DNA from: an uncultured Oscillospiraceae bacterium | Lineage (GTDB): Bacteria; Bacillota; Clostridia; Oscillospirales; Acutalibacteraceae | Length of the DNA stretch: 13,451 nucleotides | Assembly (NCBI GenBank): GCA_958354085.1 | Contig: CATWUX010000053.1 | Coordinates: forward strand, 1 to 13,451 | Direction of reading: 5' to 3' | Part shown: piece by piece, positions 5,831-13,451 of the stretch | How positions within the stretch are numbered: position 1 is the stretch's first letter | Layout of the letters: each line of letters opens with the position of its first letter | Made by a program: the position numbers and the translations under genes | The notes under the pieces: generated by a model | Database searches by the model: none | Told to the model about the DNA's origin: nothing | Seen by the model: the letters and a program-made list of their open reading frames with translations, nothing else

Positions 5831-7092
5831 CCTGCTTTTGTGAGCTTTCTCATTACGCACAGATGGCGCTGATTATTCTCACATGGCTTGGCGTGCTGGC
5901 GCAGCTTGTTCTGCCGTTGTACCGGTTTTTCCACCGCCGGTCGGTGCTACATACCATATTGGACGGGGTCCTGCTTTGGGGGTTATTGATGCTGCTTTGC
6001 TTCCTTGTCCGGTATAACCAGCATGTTCCCAAAAGTGATTTCCATTTGCCCGTGCCGGCTCTGATTGGTATCCTTGTCGCTGCCTTTGCCTATTCCGGCA
6101 TCAGCCTTTTTGGGGAACACCGGCGCAGCAAACGGGAGATCAACGAATGGTCGGTCAAGGAAGCGATCGACGATCTCCCGGCTGGTCTTATGTTTGCGGA
6201 CGCCTCCGGACATATCATTCTCATTAACCGGAAGATGGCTGAGCTGTCCCATATGCTGACAAAAAAACTTCCCCGGACACTCAGCGATATGACGGACGCT
6301 CTCGCATCTCCCCCGCCGGAAAGCCAAGTGAAGGCCATGACGGATGTAACGGATTGCTACCGTTTCCGGGACGGCAGGATTTACCGTTTCTGCCGCAGTG
6401 AACTGGACGGCGAGGGACTTCGCGGCTATGTTCAGCTTGCCGCTCATGACGAGACCGAACTCTATGAGGGTAATGTCCGGTTGCGGGAGAATAACGAGGA
6501 ACTGAAAAAGGTAAACCTCCGGCTCCGGAAGATGTATGCACGGATGGAGGACGAGGTGCGGGAAAAAGAGAGCCTGAACCTGAAGGTCTGGCTTCACGAC
6601 ACCTTGGGGAGCAGCCTTTTGACGATCCAGGATGTCAAGAACAGCTCCTCCACGGAAACCAAGCGCAAGCTGAAGGATCTGAAGGAGGCCGTCGGTATGC
6701 TTTCGGCAAGCCGCTCCACCGCCAAGGGCACCTTTGAGGAAGCGCAGATGAAAGCAAAACAACTCGGCGTCAAAGTGACGCTGGACGGCTATATCCCGCC
6801 GGATACTACGGCGGAGCAGCTGATTACGGCTGCCGTGCGGGAATGTGTCACCAACTGTATCCGTCACGCGGGGGGAAACAGAGTCAATGTCAAAATCACC
6901 GAGAAGATCGGTATCCTGCGGGTGCAGATTACCAACAACGGCGAAGTGCCGAAGGAACAAATCACGGAAGGCAGCGGTCTTTCCTCCCTGCGCAGGAGCG
7001 TAGAGGCTTCCGGCGGCGATATGCAGATTTCTCACCGCCCCGCGTTTGCCCTTACCCTGTATCTTCCGAGAGTGGAGGAAAACAATCTATGA
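5827..7092 (+). CDS. PAS-containing sensor histidine kinase, NarL/DesK-like
   Basis: This is a 421-aa inner-membrane histidine kinase. Three TM segments (about 13-32, 43-61, 77-95) precede a PAS-like domain at about 105-220 (IDDLPAGLMFADASGHIILIN). A charged coiled coil runs from about 225 to 260. The H box is WLHDTLGSSLLTIQ with H257. The N box is RECVTNCIRHA with N343. The ATP-lid region has ITNNGE in place of the usual D-x-G and the G box is EGSGLSSLRRSVEASGG (G382, G384). This H-D-x-L-G plus RHA pattern is that of kinases paired with LuxR/NarL-type regulators, and such a regulator is encoded next. The start overlaps the previous stop (ATGA), with GGAGG 9 nt upstream; the stop in turn overlaps the next start, so the three genes are translationally coupled. 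Confidence 0.9.
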   Translation: MTCFCELSHYAQMALIILTWLGVLAQLVLPLYRFFHRRSVLHTILDGVLLWGLLMLLCFLVRYNQHVPKSDFHLPVPALIGILVAAFAYSGISLFGEHRRSKREINEWSVKEAIDDLPAGLMFADASGHIILINRKMAELSHMLTKKLPRTLSDMTDALASPPPESQVKAMTDVTDCYRFRDGRIYRFCRSELDGEGLRGYVQLAAHDETELYEGNVRLRENNEELKKVNLRLRKMYARMEDEVREKESLNLKVWLHDTLGSSLLTIQDVKNSSSTETKRKLKDLKEAVGMLSASRSTAKGTFEEAQMKAKQLGVKVTLDGYIPPDTTAEQLITAAVRECVTNCIRHAGGNRVNVKITEKIGILRVQITNNGEVPKEQITEGSGLSSLRRSVEASGGDMQISHRPAFALTLYLPRVEENNL

Positions 7093-7718
7093 TCAATATC
7101 CTGATTGTTGAGGACGACAAATACATACAGGAGCACTTTGTCAAGCTGTTTACAGCCGACGAGCGCTTTCATCTGGTCGGCGCCGTCCGGGACGCCTTTG
7201 AAGCGGAGCAGCTTTGCAATAAAGGGATTGACCTTGTGCTGATGGATGTGCAGACGCTCCACCGCCATTCGGGGCTTGCCGCCGGAAAGCGGATCAAAGA
7301 GAGCTGGCCCAATACCAAGGTGGTCATTATGACCTCGCTGGTCGATCCGGAGGTGCTTTCCAAGGCAAAGGCGGGCTGCGCCGACGGGTTGTGCTATAAG
7401 GATCACGGGGACGACGAGGTGATGGCGGTCATTGAGCGCGTCCTGAACGGAGAACGCAGCTTTCCCGGCGAAACACCGCCTGTGGAGCTGGAGGACATCC
7501 TTTCAAGCGAGATTAAACCGATACAGCTTGAAATCCTGCGCTGTTATATCCGCGGCATGAGCTTTGCGGAGATCGGGCAAAAGCTGGGCATTACCGGCGA
7601 CGCCGCCCGGTGGCATATCCGCGAGATGGTCAGCCAGTGCGGATATGGCAGCAAGGAGGAACTGATGGCGGCAGTGGTGGAAAGTAAGCTGATCGTCACA
7701 GCCCTGAAAGACGAATAA
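7089..7718 (+). CDS. NarL/LuxR-family response regulator
   Basis: This is a 209-aa cytosolic transcription regulator, the likely phosphorylation target of the kinase upstream. The receiver domain (1-120) has the acidic pair in IVEDD (D9, D10), phospho-acceptor D53 (LVLMDVQ), T82 (VIMTS) and K104 (LCYKD), so all expected residues are present. The C-terminal helix-turn-helix (about 145-195) reads LEILRCYIRGMSFAEIGQKL and then GITGDAARWHIREM. It is LuxR-like, but with AARWHI where VKxHI is more usual. GGAGG lies 10 nt before the ATG. A strong terminator follows at once. Its targets are unknown; the pseudo-receiver and the giant secreted protein downstream are the nearest candidates. Confidence 0.93.
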   Translation: MINILIVEDDKYIQEHFVKLFTADERFHLVGAVRDAFEAEQLCNKGIDLVLMDVQTLHRHSGLAAGKRIKESWPNTKVVIMTSLVDPEVLSKAKAGCADGLCYKDHGDDEVMAVIERVLNGERSFPGETPPVELEDILSSEIKPIQLEILRCYIRGMSFAEIGQKLGITGDAARWHIREMVSQCGYGSKEELMAAVVESKLIVTALKDE

Positions 7719-7730
7719 CATAAAAAGCCT

Positions 7731-7772
7731 ATACCCGGTTCATCGGATTTACGGTGAATCGGGTATTTTTTT
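7731..7772 (+). terminator. Rho-independent terminator of the sensor operon
   Basis: ATACCCGGTTCA (7731-7742) pairs with TGAATCGGGTAT (7755-7766) with one G.U pair. The stem is followed by T-rich sequence to 7772. It ends the three-gene signalling operon. Confidence 0.85.
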
Positions 7773-7833
7773 GCCCCTTTTCAAAAACCTCCGTTTTCGG
7801 AGTGACAAAGGCGAAAAAATCCTTAAAATATAC

Positions 7834-7860
7834 TTGACAAACTGATTTTTTATGTATCTG
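7834..7860 (+). promoter_or_regulatory. Possible promoter with strong -35 and weak -10
   Basis: A perfect TTGACA (7834-7839) is followed only by TATCTG at 15 bp. Just downstream, TGCCG and CGGCA bracket an 18-bp interval that itself contains CCGGA-AAAGCC-TCCGG. A good -35, a poor -10 and palindromes suggest a regulated promoter, but this is a guess. Confidence 0.3.
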
Positions 7861-7923
7861 CCGGAAAAGCCTCCGGTTTCGGCAAGTCAGAACATAGCTG
7901 CTTTTTGCAAATCATGTACAAAC

Positions 7924-7970
7924 GCGCTTTGGGCAGTCTATATAAGCGCCGTGCCCGGCGTTCATGGGCA
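7924..7970 (+). promoter_or_regulatory. Leader with mutually exclusive hairpins
   Basis: TGCCC (7952-7956) can pair with GGGCA at 7931-7935 or at 7966-7970. GCGCTT (7924-7929) pairs with AAGCGC (7944-7949). CGCCG (7947-7951) pairs with CGGCG (7956-7960). These overlap, so only some can form at once. No known riboswitch class is recognised. Confidence 0.3.
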
Positions 7971-8002
7971 GGTAATCTAACAAGGAAGGAAGGGATGTGA
8001 AT

Positions 8003-8386
8003 ATGCGCAAAATCTTATTGGATATGCAGAGCGGGCTTTTCGCAAAGGCAATACAGCGGACGCTATCACAGGAACTGGACGATTATCAGGTCATTATCTC
8101 TGAGCATCCGGGCAAGACCGTCCAGCGCTGCAAAACCTTCAAGCCCTATGCCTTGTTAATGGAAGCTACCGGTTACACCCCCTGGATGCTGGAAGAGCGG
8201 CTTGCCATCCGGGATAAGATCAAAAAAATCGACCCGAACTGCAAGATCGTCATTCTTGTGGACGATCAAGCGGACAGCGAACTGGCCGAAAAGGTCAAAG
8301 CGGCAAAACGGGACGGTCTGATCGACGCCTTCCTCTTTGGAAGCGTGACGGAGCAGTACATGGCGGCGGTCATGGACAGTCTGTAA
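8003..8386 (+). CDS. CheY-like pseudo-receiver protein
   Basis: This 127-aa protein has the length and strand-helix pattern of a stand-alone receiver domain (MRKILLDMQSGLFAKAIQRT; YALLMEATG; CKIVILVDDQ). It lacks the phosphorylation chemistry. The position of the phospho-acceptor Asp is Glu54 (LLMEATG), only one acidic residue (D7) is present at the N-terminus, and no Lys corresponds to the beta-5 Lys (DAFLFGSV). Asp-to-Glu can mimic a constantly active receiver, and such proteins usually work by protein contact. It has no output domain. The start is ATG 8003 (AAGGG 8 nt upstream); GTG 7997, 7 nt from GGAAGG, is equally possible and adds two residues. It lies after the sensor-operon terminator and 116 bp before the surface-protein gene, so it may be expressed with the latter. 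Function unknown. Confidence 0.7.
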   Translation: MRKILLDMQSGLFAKAIQRTLSQELDDYQVIISEHPGKTVQRCKTFKPYALLMEATGYTPWMLEERLAIRDKIKKIDPNCKIVILVDDQADSELAEKVKAAKRDGLIDAFLFGSVTEQYMAAVMDSL

Positions 8387-8415
8387 AGAAAGGCGGTGGT
8401 TCTGGGTGATAGCTA

Positions 8416-8458
8416 CCGGCGGCCATACGCCGGAGAAAAGAATCGTACACTGTATGGC
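8416..8458 (+). promoter_or_regulatory. Pseudoknot candidate in 5' leader of surface-protein gene
   Basis: CCGGCG (8416-8421) and CGCCGG (8428-8433) form a perfect 6-bp stem. Its 6-nt loop GCCATA is fully complementary to TATGGC at 8453-8458. This allows an H-type pseudoknot or a switch to a GCCATAC/GTATGGC stem. It lies 45 nt before the ATG at 8503. Confidence 0.4.
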
Positions 8459-8502
8459 AGTTACCTTTGTCATATAAACCTTTATATTAAGGAGGAGAAA
8501 GC

Positions 8503-11500
8503 ATGAACAACACAAAAAAAGCAAAACCGAAACGGCTTCTCAGTCTGCTTCTTTCGCTGGCCATGGTGCTGGGGATGCTCCCGGCTATGAGCCTGACGGC
8601 TTCTGCGCTCGAGGTAAGCACCGTGAGCTTCACGGTGACAGAGCCCATCGGCAGAGAAAAACCCGACTTCACTTTGGAAGGCAGTACCAAGGTGGCGAGG
8701 TATACCCAAGTGCAATGGCATAAGGGAGCCACCGGCTCGGGCAGCACGCTGGACGCGGACGATGTGTTTGAAGAGTTTAAAGAATATACGCTCTCGTTCT
8801 TAATTAGCGCCAGACCGGGCTATAGCTTCAGCAGCAACTTCACCGTCAAGATAAACGGCAACGTCGCCACCGTTGAAGCGAGTGCCACCTTGTCGGGCTA
8901 CTATCAGGTTACCTATGTCTTTACGGCAAAGGACGACTGCTATGCGTTTGTGCCGCCGAATGTTACCACCGGCCATTGGATCGACGTGGCAACCGACGGT
9001 ATGACCGACGAGGAGGCGTATCTCCAGCTCAAAAATATGCTGGAACGCGGCGGCACCTACGCCATCCGGCTGGAAAACGATATTGATTTCCGCAACGACA
9101 ACAAGGATATGACCGTTACAATCAACGGTACCAAATACCTCGATTTGAACGGTCACAATATCTTGTTCCGCAAGGATCATGGCGACTCGGACACGATGTT
9201 CGAAATCTTGGAAACCGGCAACCTGACCTTGGTGGACAGCAAGGGCGGCGGCGAGCTGCGCTATGACGGGTATATCGGTGTCGAACTTGAAAAAACGGAT
9301 GAACGCCATGTGTTCGAGGTGTACGGCAAGCTGACGGTCAACGGCGGCTCCATCATGGGCGGCGGCCGCTCCAAACGCCAGTGGCTCACTAACGCATACG
9401 AGTATGACAATCACAGCAGTGGTGCCTTTAACGGATATGCGCGCGGTCAGATCAAAGGCAACGGCATTACACTGAAAGAAGGCGCTGAACTGACGGTCAA
9501 CGGCGGCTATATCAGCGGCCGCGGCATGGGATATGGATTCTTCACTGCTATCAGTGCAGGGCCAAACACCAAAATCACCATCAACGACGGCTATTTTAAA
9601 GGGCTGGGCGGTGCCGATGTACTGAGTTTGAATGAAACGTGTGACATCACCATCCGCGCCGGTATCTTTGAGACGCACAAGGTGGATAAGGTCGTCTGGT
9701 TGCGCGGTTCAGGCGGCTGGATGAATCAATACTATAAGAATGGCACTTATGGCGATGTGGGCATCCCCGACGGCGTCCTCGACCCCCAGAAGCAGTTGAT
9801 TAGGGTAGGCAGCGAGGAATATGACCCCGACGACGATTCCGGCGATTTAGAAACCGCCGACACCAGCAAGCGCATCTGCGTGGAGCCCTATGAAAACGGA
9901 GAGATTCAGTCCGGTACTATCAGTCCGGGCGCAGGCGTTACCAACAGCTCCGATGTTGACACCGGCGATAACTACGGCAAATGGAAGCCCGGCACCGGCG
10001 GCAAGCTGGTAGCAAACCTGACAGAAGGCCTTTATTTTCCTGAGGGCATTCTGAATAACGACTATATGCCCCAGACCAGCCAGCAGGAAAATCCGGTCTA
10101 TGCATGGACGATTTCGCTCAGCGGAGAAGATGTCGGATATTATTACAGCATCAGTCCGGAGTTTGAGCTGAACGGTGCGGTTGGCAAAGACGGAAACCCC
10201 TTTGTCTGGGAAACCTACAAGAGCTATCTCATAAGCTGTCATGTTCAGGAATATTGGGACGGCTGCCATGTCAAGGTTGCTGTAAACGGCGGCAGCGGAG
10301 CCAAGGATTATACGGACACTTATTCCATCAACCATGACCTCGGCTCGTTTACACTGAAAACGACTACGGCGGACTATGGCCAGCTTGCATTGCACAATAT
10401 GCTGAGCATTACGCAAAACGGCGTTGGAAACGACACCGCTCAGATGTACACAAATATCGACGGTGTGCTTTTCCCGACATTTGAGGTGAAGCTCAATCCC
10501 GTTGTCCGTCAGCTGCTCGACCGCTGGGCTGACGATAGACTGATCGACAACTGGGTGGTTTATGTGACTTATTACAACTATGACCACGACACCGCCACCG
10601 GCGCTGACACGATGAGGACAAACTTTACCTCGTCCGGCGGCGAAAACGAAGCATTTACGTTCACAGGCACCCGAACGGGACTTAGCAATATGCGCGTTAC
10701 AGTCACCACGAACAGAACGGGCGGAACGGCTTACGAAAACGTTCACACAGTATTGGAGCCCGTGCTCGTCCATTCCGGCATCACGGCGCAGGGCAAGTAC
10801 AGACCCCTGGCAAACTACTCGCAGGGCTTTATCTATGACCCCACAGTAGAATGCGCCGGAGGAGACTATGTTTATCTGAGCGCGGGTTATTCCCGTATGA
10901 CCATTCTCGGCACCAACACAGCGGCGGGTGTAACGCTTGACGAGGACAGCTACTACGGGCAGCGGTTGGATGAAGACACCGGCAACTGGGTAACGCTCAC
11001 CGGCACAGAGCCGGGTATCACCATCGGCAGCGTGTCGCCCTCCATGCTCGGTACCCGTGCTTACGGCACTTACCGTGCGTGCTATGACTTGAACGGCACG
11101 ACCTATGCCACACCCGAAGCTATCGTCTTCTCCGATGTGGATTTTGACGAGTATCCCCTGTCAGTCGATTCCTATGATCCGGAAACGAACATATTAGAAA
11201 ATGAATATGTGCAGTTTAACCTGAAAGGCATCGACCCGGATGTGAGGCCTGCTTGGAGCAACAACCTGCGTATCACGGTGAAGTGCACCTCCTACCCCGA
11301 GGGTGCAAGAGTTAAGTACAAGAATATGACGCTTTGTGACGGCGACATTAGTCAGGGTAATGACTACTGGTATCGGCGGTTCTATCCCAACGACATTTTC
11401 GATGGGGATCCCGACCGCGTTATGCCCGGTCTCTACACCTTCAAGGTGACCGTCTTGGATAAGGACACCTATGTGTATGACAGCGAAAATCCGGCGATTA

Positions 11501-13451
11501 TCCGCGACTATAAGTACGCTGTTGCCGAGTTCTCCATCACCTATACCTACACCGCTGAGGGCGCGGATATCCTCGTAAACGGCGTCAATGTGACAAACGG
11601 CGAGGAAAGCGGAAGCTACACCCTCCCCGCCAAGACGAAGTATCTCACCTTCAAGGGGCAGACCGATCCTATCTATGCGACAAACCCCGATATGACCTAT
11701 CAGTGGAGTCTTACGGGTTCTAACAGCGATATTGCCACCATTGACGCATCAACAGGCAGATTCACCGCCCTGAAGCCCGGCACCTGCACCGTGCTGATGA
11801 AGGCGATCGAAAAGGGCTCATCACAGCAGGTGCTTTATACCCGCACCTGCGATGTCACCATCCCGATTGCGGGCTTCACGGTGGAAAAACCCACCCTGAC
11901 AAAGGGCATGCTGATCAAGAATATCAAGCCGAAGATTACCTCCGTTTGGTCCTGGGAGGGCGAAAAGCAGACCGCCAACACCGACCGCTGGCTGACCGTG
12001 AATGCGGAGTCTATAATCCCTACCAGCGGATACTATGCCGGCAGCAGACTTTCCATCGGATCCACCGACACGGTAGACTACAACAATACCTATAAGCTTG
12101 TATTTGCTTACAAGCCGACGCCCGGCAATCAGTTCATTCTGACAGCCGGCGATAATGAAAGCTTTCCCGATCAGCAGGTGCCTGATCTGCAGTATGTGGC
12201 GGTCAATACCTTTGATTCCTCCGGCGTGGGCACCGACCCCGGCCGCGGTTATTGGGGGGAAGACACACGCACCGATGGCACCTATTCGCCCAACTGGATC
12301 GACGGCACCACGGATATGGCATGGCTGCTCTACACCTATCAGTTTGACCGGGTGCAGGATCCCAACGCCACCTATATCGACGTGGTCAGCGTGATCCTGA
12401 AAGAGCCTGCCGCCTATGAGACCGCGGTGCAGGGCGGCGGCACCGGCTCTACGGATATGAAATTCCTCGACGGCAGGGTTTCCAGCATGGTGGGCGTTCT
12501 GGACGCAAACGGCAACCCGGTGCTTGATTACACCAGCGAAGTATTCTATATGAATCAGACCCCGCCGGTCGGCTCTGGTATCCCCTATGACGACGCCTCG
12601 GCAGAGGACAGAATGGACAATTATTTCTGGTATGTGGACGCATTTTACTATCAATGCTATCAGTCCCTTTCTCCTGAACAGAAGCAGAAGTGGGATGAAG
12701 CAGGCATGACCTTTGATGAAGAAAAATTCTACGAGAGCGGTTTGTATTTCAACGACCTGAACGTCAAGGTCATGAATAAAGCGGCGGACGGCACCCAGTA
12801 TTACATCAGCCCCGACGCCAAGCTCTTTGTCAACGGCATGCTGGTAGCCAGCACGGTAGACCAGGGCGCGGAGTCCATCAGCGCGATGTACTACTTTGAT
12901 GTGGGCGAGGTCGATGCCTACACCGGCGCCACCATCCTGGGCGTGAAAGCGCCTGTCGCAGGCGAAATGCCCACCGAGGCGGAGGGAACCACCTGCGTCG
13001 ATGACGACGGCAATCCTCTGCCCATGTATGTGTCCCGCCTGAGCTGGTTTGTGGACGCGAACAACAATAACAAGTGCGACGAGGGCGAGGAAGCAATCGT
13101 CCGCTTTGACGAGGACGACAACTATGACCCGGCCAGCTATCTGGAGGAGGACGGCAGCTTCAAGCCCAACACGGCGTATAAGGTGCAGACCGAGCTGGCG
13201 CTTTCGGCAGAGGCAACCGGGCGCTTCGCTCCCGGCGTCTTTGAGACGAAGATCGACGGCGTGGACGCGGCCAACCGCGTGATGAGCGGCTATAACGGCT
13301 CCTACCCGATTGCGTCCTATCAGTACGCCAAGACCGGCGCGCTGGCGATCACCGAAATCGAGTTTGCCGTGGATGAGCTTGAGGTCGGAAAAGCGTTCCC
13401 GACGCCGACAACGGACGAGAGCAGAATCGACTGGCGCTTCTTCTGGATGGT
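8503..13451 (+). CDS. Giant secreted beta-helix / Ig-like surface protein (3' end outside window)
   Basis: The frame is open for 1,649 codons and runs off the window. AAGGAGG lies just before the ATG. Residues 1-35 are a Sec signal peptide: a K/R-rich start, LLSLLLSLAMVLGMLP, and a likely cleavage site after SLTASA. Residues ~160-390 have short repeats typical of right-handed parallel beta-helices (KYLDLNGHNI, NLTLVDSKGGG, KLTVNGGSIMGGG, ELTVNGGYISGRG, KITINDGYFKG, ITIRAGIF). Around 1035-1130 is a BIG2-like bacterial Ig fold (SDIATIDASTGRFTALKPG). Near 1517-1530 DANNNNKCDEGEEA resembles a calcium-binding loop. The protein is acidic and rich in Tyr, Thr and Gly, as in extracellular adhesins and binding proteins of gut Clostridia. 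No catalytic motif is seen. The cell-wall anchor, if any, would lie beyond the window. Role is inferred only: exported adhesin or glycan-binding protein. Confidence 0.88.
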   Translation, partial: MNNTKKAKPKRLLSLLLSLAMVLGMLPAMSLTASALEVSTVSFTVTEPIGREKPDFTLEGSTKVARYTQVQWHKGATGSGSTLDADDVFEEFKEYTLSFLISARPGYSFSSNFTVKINGNVATVEASATLSGYYQVTYVFTAKDDCYAFVPPNVTTGHWIDVATDGMTDEEAYLQLKNMLERGGTYAIRLENDIDFRNDNKDMTVTINGTKYLDLNGHNILFRKDHGDSDTMFEILETGNLTLVDSKGGGELRYDGYIGVELEKTDERHVFEVYGKLTVNGGSIMGGGRSKRQWLTNAYEYDNHSSGAFNGYARGQIKGNGITLKEGAELTVNGGYISGRGMGYGFFTAISAGPNTKITINDGYFKGLGGADVLSLNETCDITIRAGIFETHKVDKVVWLRGSGGWMNQYYKNGTYGDVGIPDGVLDPQKQLIRVGSEEYDPDDDSGDLETADTSKRICVEPYENGEIQSGTISPGAGVTNSSDVDTGDNYGKWKPGTGGKLVANLTEGLYFPEGILNNDYMPQTSQQENPVYAWTISLSGEDVGYYYSISPEFELNGAVGKDGNPFVWETYKSYLISCHVQEYWDGCHVKVAVNGGSGAKDYTDTYSINHDLGSFTLKTTTADYGQLALHNMLSITQNGVGNDTAQMYTNIDGVLFPTFEVKLNPVVRQLLDRWADDRLIDNWVVYVTYYNYDHDTATGADTMRTNFTSSGGENEAFTFTGTRTGLSNMRVTVTTNRTGGTAYENVHTVLEPVLVHSGITAQGKYRPLANYSQGFIYDPTVECAGGDYVYLSAGYSRMTILGTNTAAGVTLDEDSYYGQRLDEDTGNWVTLTGTEPGITIGSVSPSMLGTRAYGTYRACYDLNGTTYATPEAIVFSDVDFDEYPLSVDSYDPETNILENEYVQFNLKGIDPDVRPAWSNNLRITVKCTSYPEGARVKYKNMTLCDGDISQGNDYWYRRFYPNDIFDGDPDRVMPGLYTFKVTVLDKDTYVYDSENPAIIRDYKYAVAEFSITYTYTAEGADILVNGVNVTNGEESGSYTLPAKTKYLTFKGQTDPIYATNPDMTYQWSLTGSNSDIATIDASTGRFTALKPGTCTVLMKAIEKGSSQQVLYTRTCDVTIPIAGFTVEKPTLTKGMLIKNIKPKITSVWSWEGEKQTANTDRWLTVNAESIIPTSGYYAGSRLSIGSTDTVDYNNTYKLVFAYKPTPGNQFILTAGDNESFPDQQVPDLQYVAVNTFDSSGVGTDPGRGYWGEDTRTDGTYSPNWIDGTTDMAWLLYTYQFDRVQDPNATYIDVVSVILKEPAAYETAVQGGGTGSTDMKFLDGRVSSMVGVLDANGNPVLDYTSEVFYMNQTPPVGSGIPYDDASAEDRMDNYFWYVDAFYYQCYQSLSPEQKQKWDEAGMTFDEEKFYESGLYFNDLNVKVMNKAADGTQYYISPDAKLFVNGMLVASTVDQGAESISAMYYFDVGEVDAYTGATILGVKAPVAGEMPTEAEGTTCVDDDGNPLPMYVSRLSWFVDANNNNKCDEGEEAIVRFDEDDNYDPASYLEEDGSFKPNTAYKVQTELALSAEATGRFAPGVFETKIDGVDAANRVMSGYNGSYPIASYQYAKTGALAITEIEFAVDELEVGKAFPTPTTDESRIDWRFFWM

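Noticed and set aside
4808..5860. 350-codon minus-strand frame across the first sensor gene
   Set aside because: It is a shadow of the GC-rich codon pattern of the plus-strand gene, with no start signal and Arg/His/Gln-rich low-meaning sequence.
5983..7035. 350-codon minus-strand frame across the histidine kinase gene
   Set aside because: It is antisense to a gene with intact H, N and G boxes and has no recognisable domain.
8800..12654. Three long minus-strand frames inside the giant secreted gene
   Set aside because: They are discontinuous, lack RBSs and known motifs, and mirror the plus-strand frame, which is open for 4.9 kb with a signal peptide.
1..13451. CRISPR array
   Set aside because: No series of evenly spaced 20-40 bp repeats with unique spacers is present; the only direct repeats are the pairs and the short triplet described.

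Overview
The window looks like a chromosomal segment of a Gram-positive gut-type Clostridia (Bacillota, perhaps Oscillospirales). This rests on strong AGGAGG ribosome-binding sites, consensus sigma-A promoters, the style of the sensor genes, and a giant exported protein with a K/R-rich signal peptide ending in ASA. The organism assignment is inferred from style, not from a database match.

Left part (1-1540): a complete asparaginyl-tRNA synthetase gene (minus strand) with its own consensus-like promoter and a hairpin terminator at the window edge.

Middle part (about 1600-4000) is a mobile-DNA graveyard. Two GNAT-family acetyltransferase genes, both on the minus strand, each end next to a diverged copy of the same ~77-bp sequence. 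That sequence carries the last codons of a mobile-element ORF, its stop codon and a hairpin whose arms co-vary between copies. One copy still has ~116 codons of the ORF, which resembles the N-terminal region of clostridial tyrosine integrases. The second acetyltransferase has a leader with a terminator-like hairpin overlapping a possible 13-codon leader peptide. Next is an intact tRNA-Pro(UGG). Its first 38 nt are repeated perfectly (41 bp in all) 191 bp away, as expected for the scar of an element that recombined in the anticodon loop. The displaced half-tRNA still has a perfect TTGACA-17-TATAAT promoter, while the intact tRNA depends on a weaker promoter inside the relic.

Right part (4068-13451) is a signalling and surface-protein locus on the plus strand. 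An extended -10 promoter drives three genes joined by ATGA overlaps: a multi-TM (7TM-type) sensor with a degenerate kinase end, a 3-TM PAS histidine kinase with intact H, N and G boxes, and a NarL-type response regulator. A strong terminator follows. Beyond it lie a 127-aa CheY-like pseudo-receiver (Asp replaced by Glu, no Lys) and, 116 bp later, a secreted protein of more than 1,649 residues that runs off the window. It has parallel beta-helix-like repeats, a bacterial Ig-like (BIG2) segment and a possible calcium-binding loop. The layout suggests, but does not prove, a dual-sensor system that controls or reads out an envelope protein, with the pseudo-receiver as an accessory.
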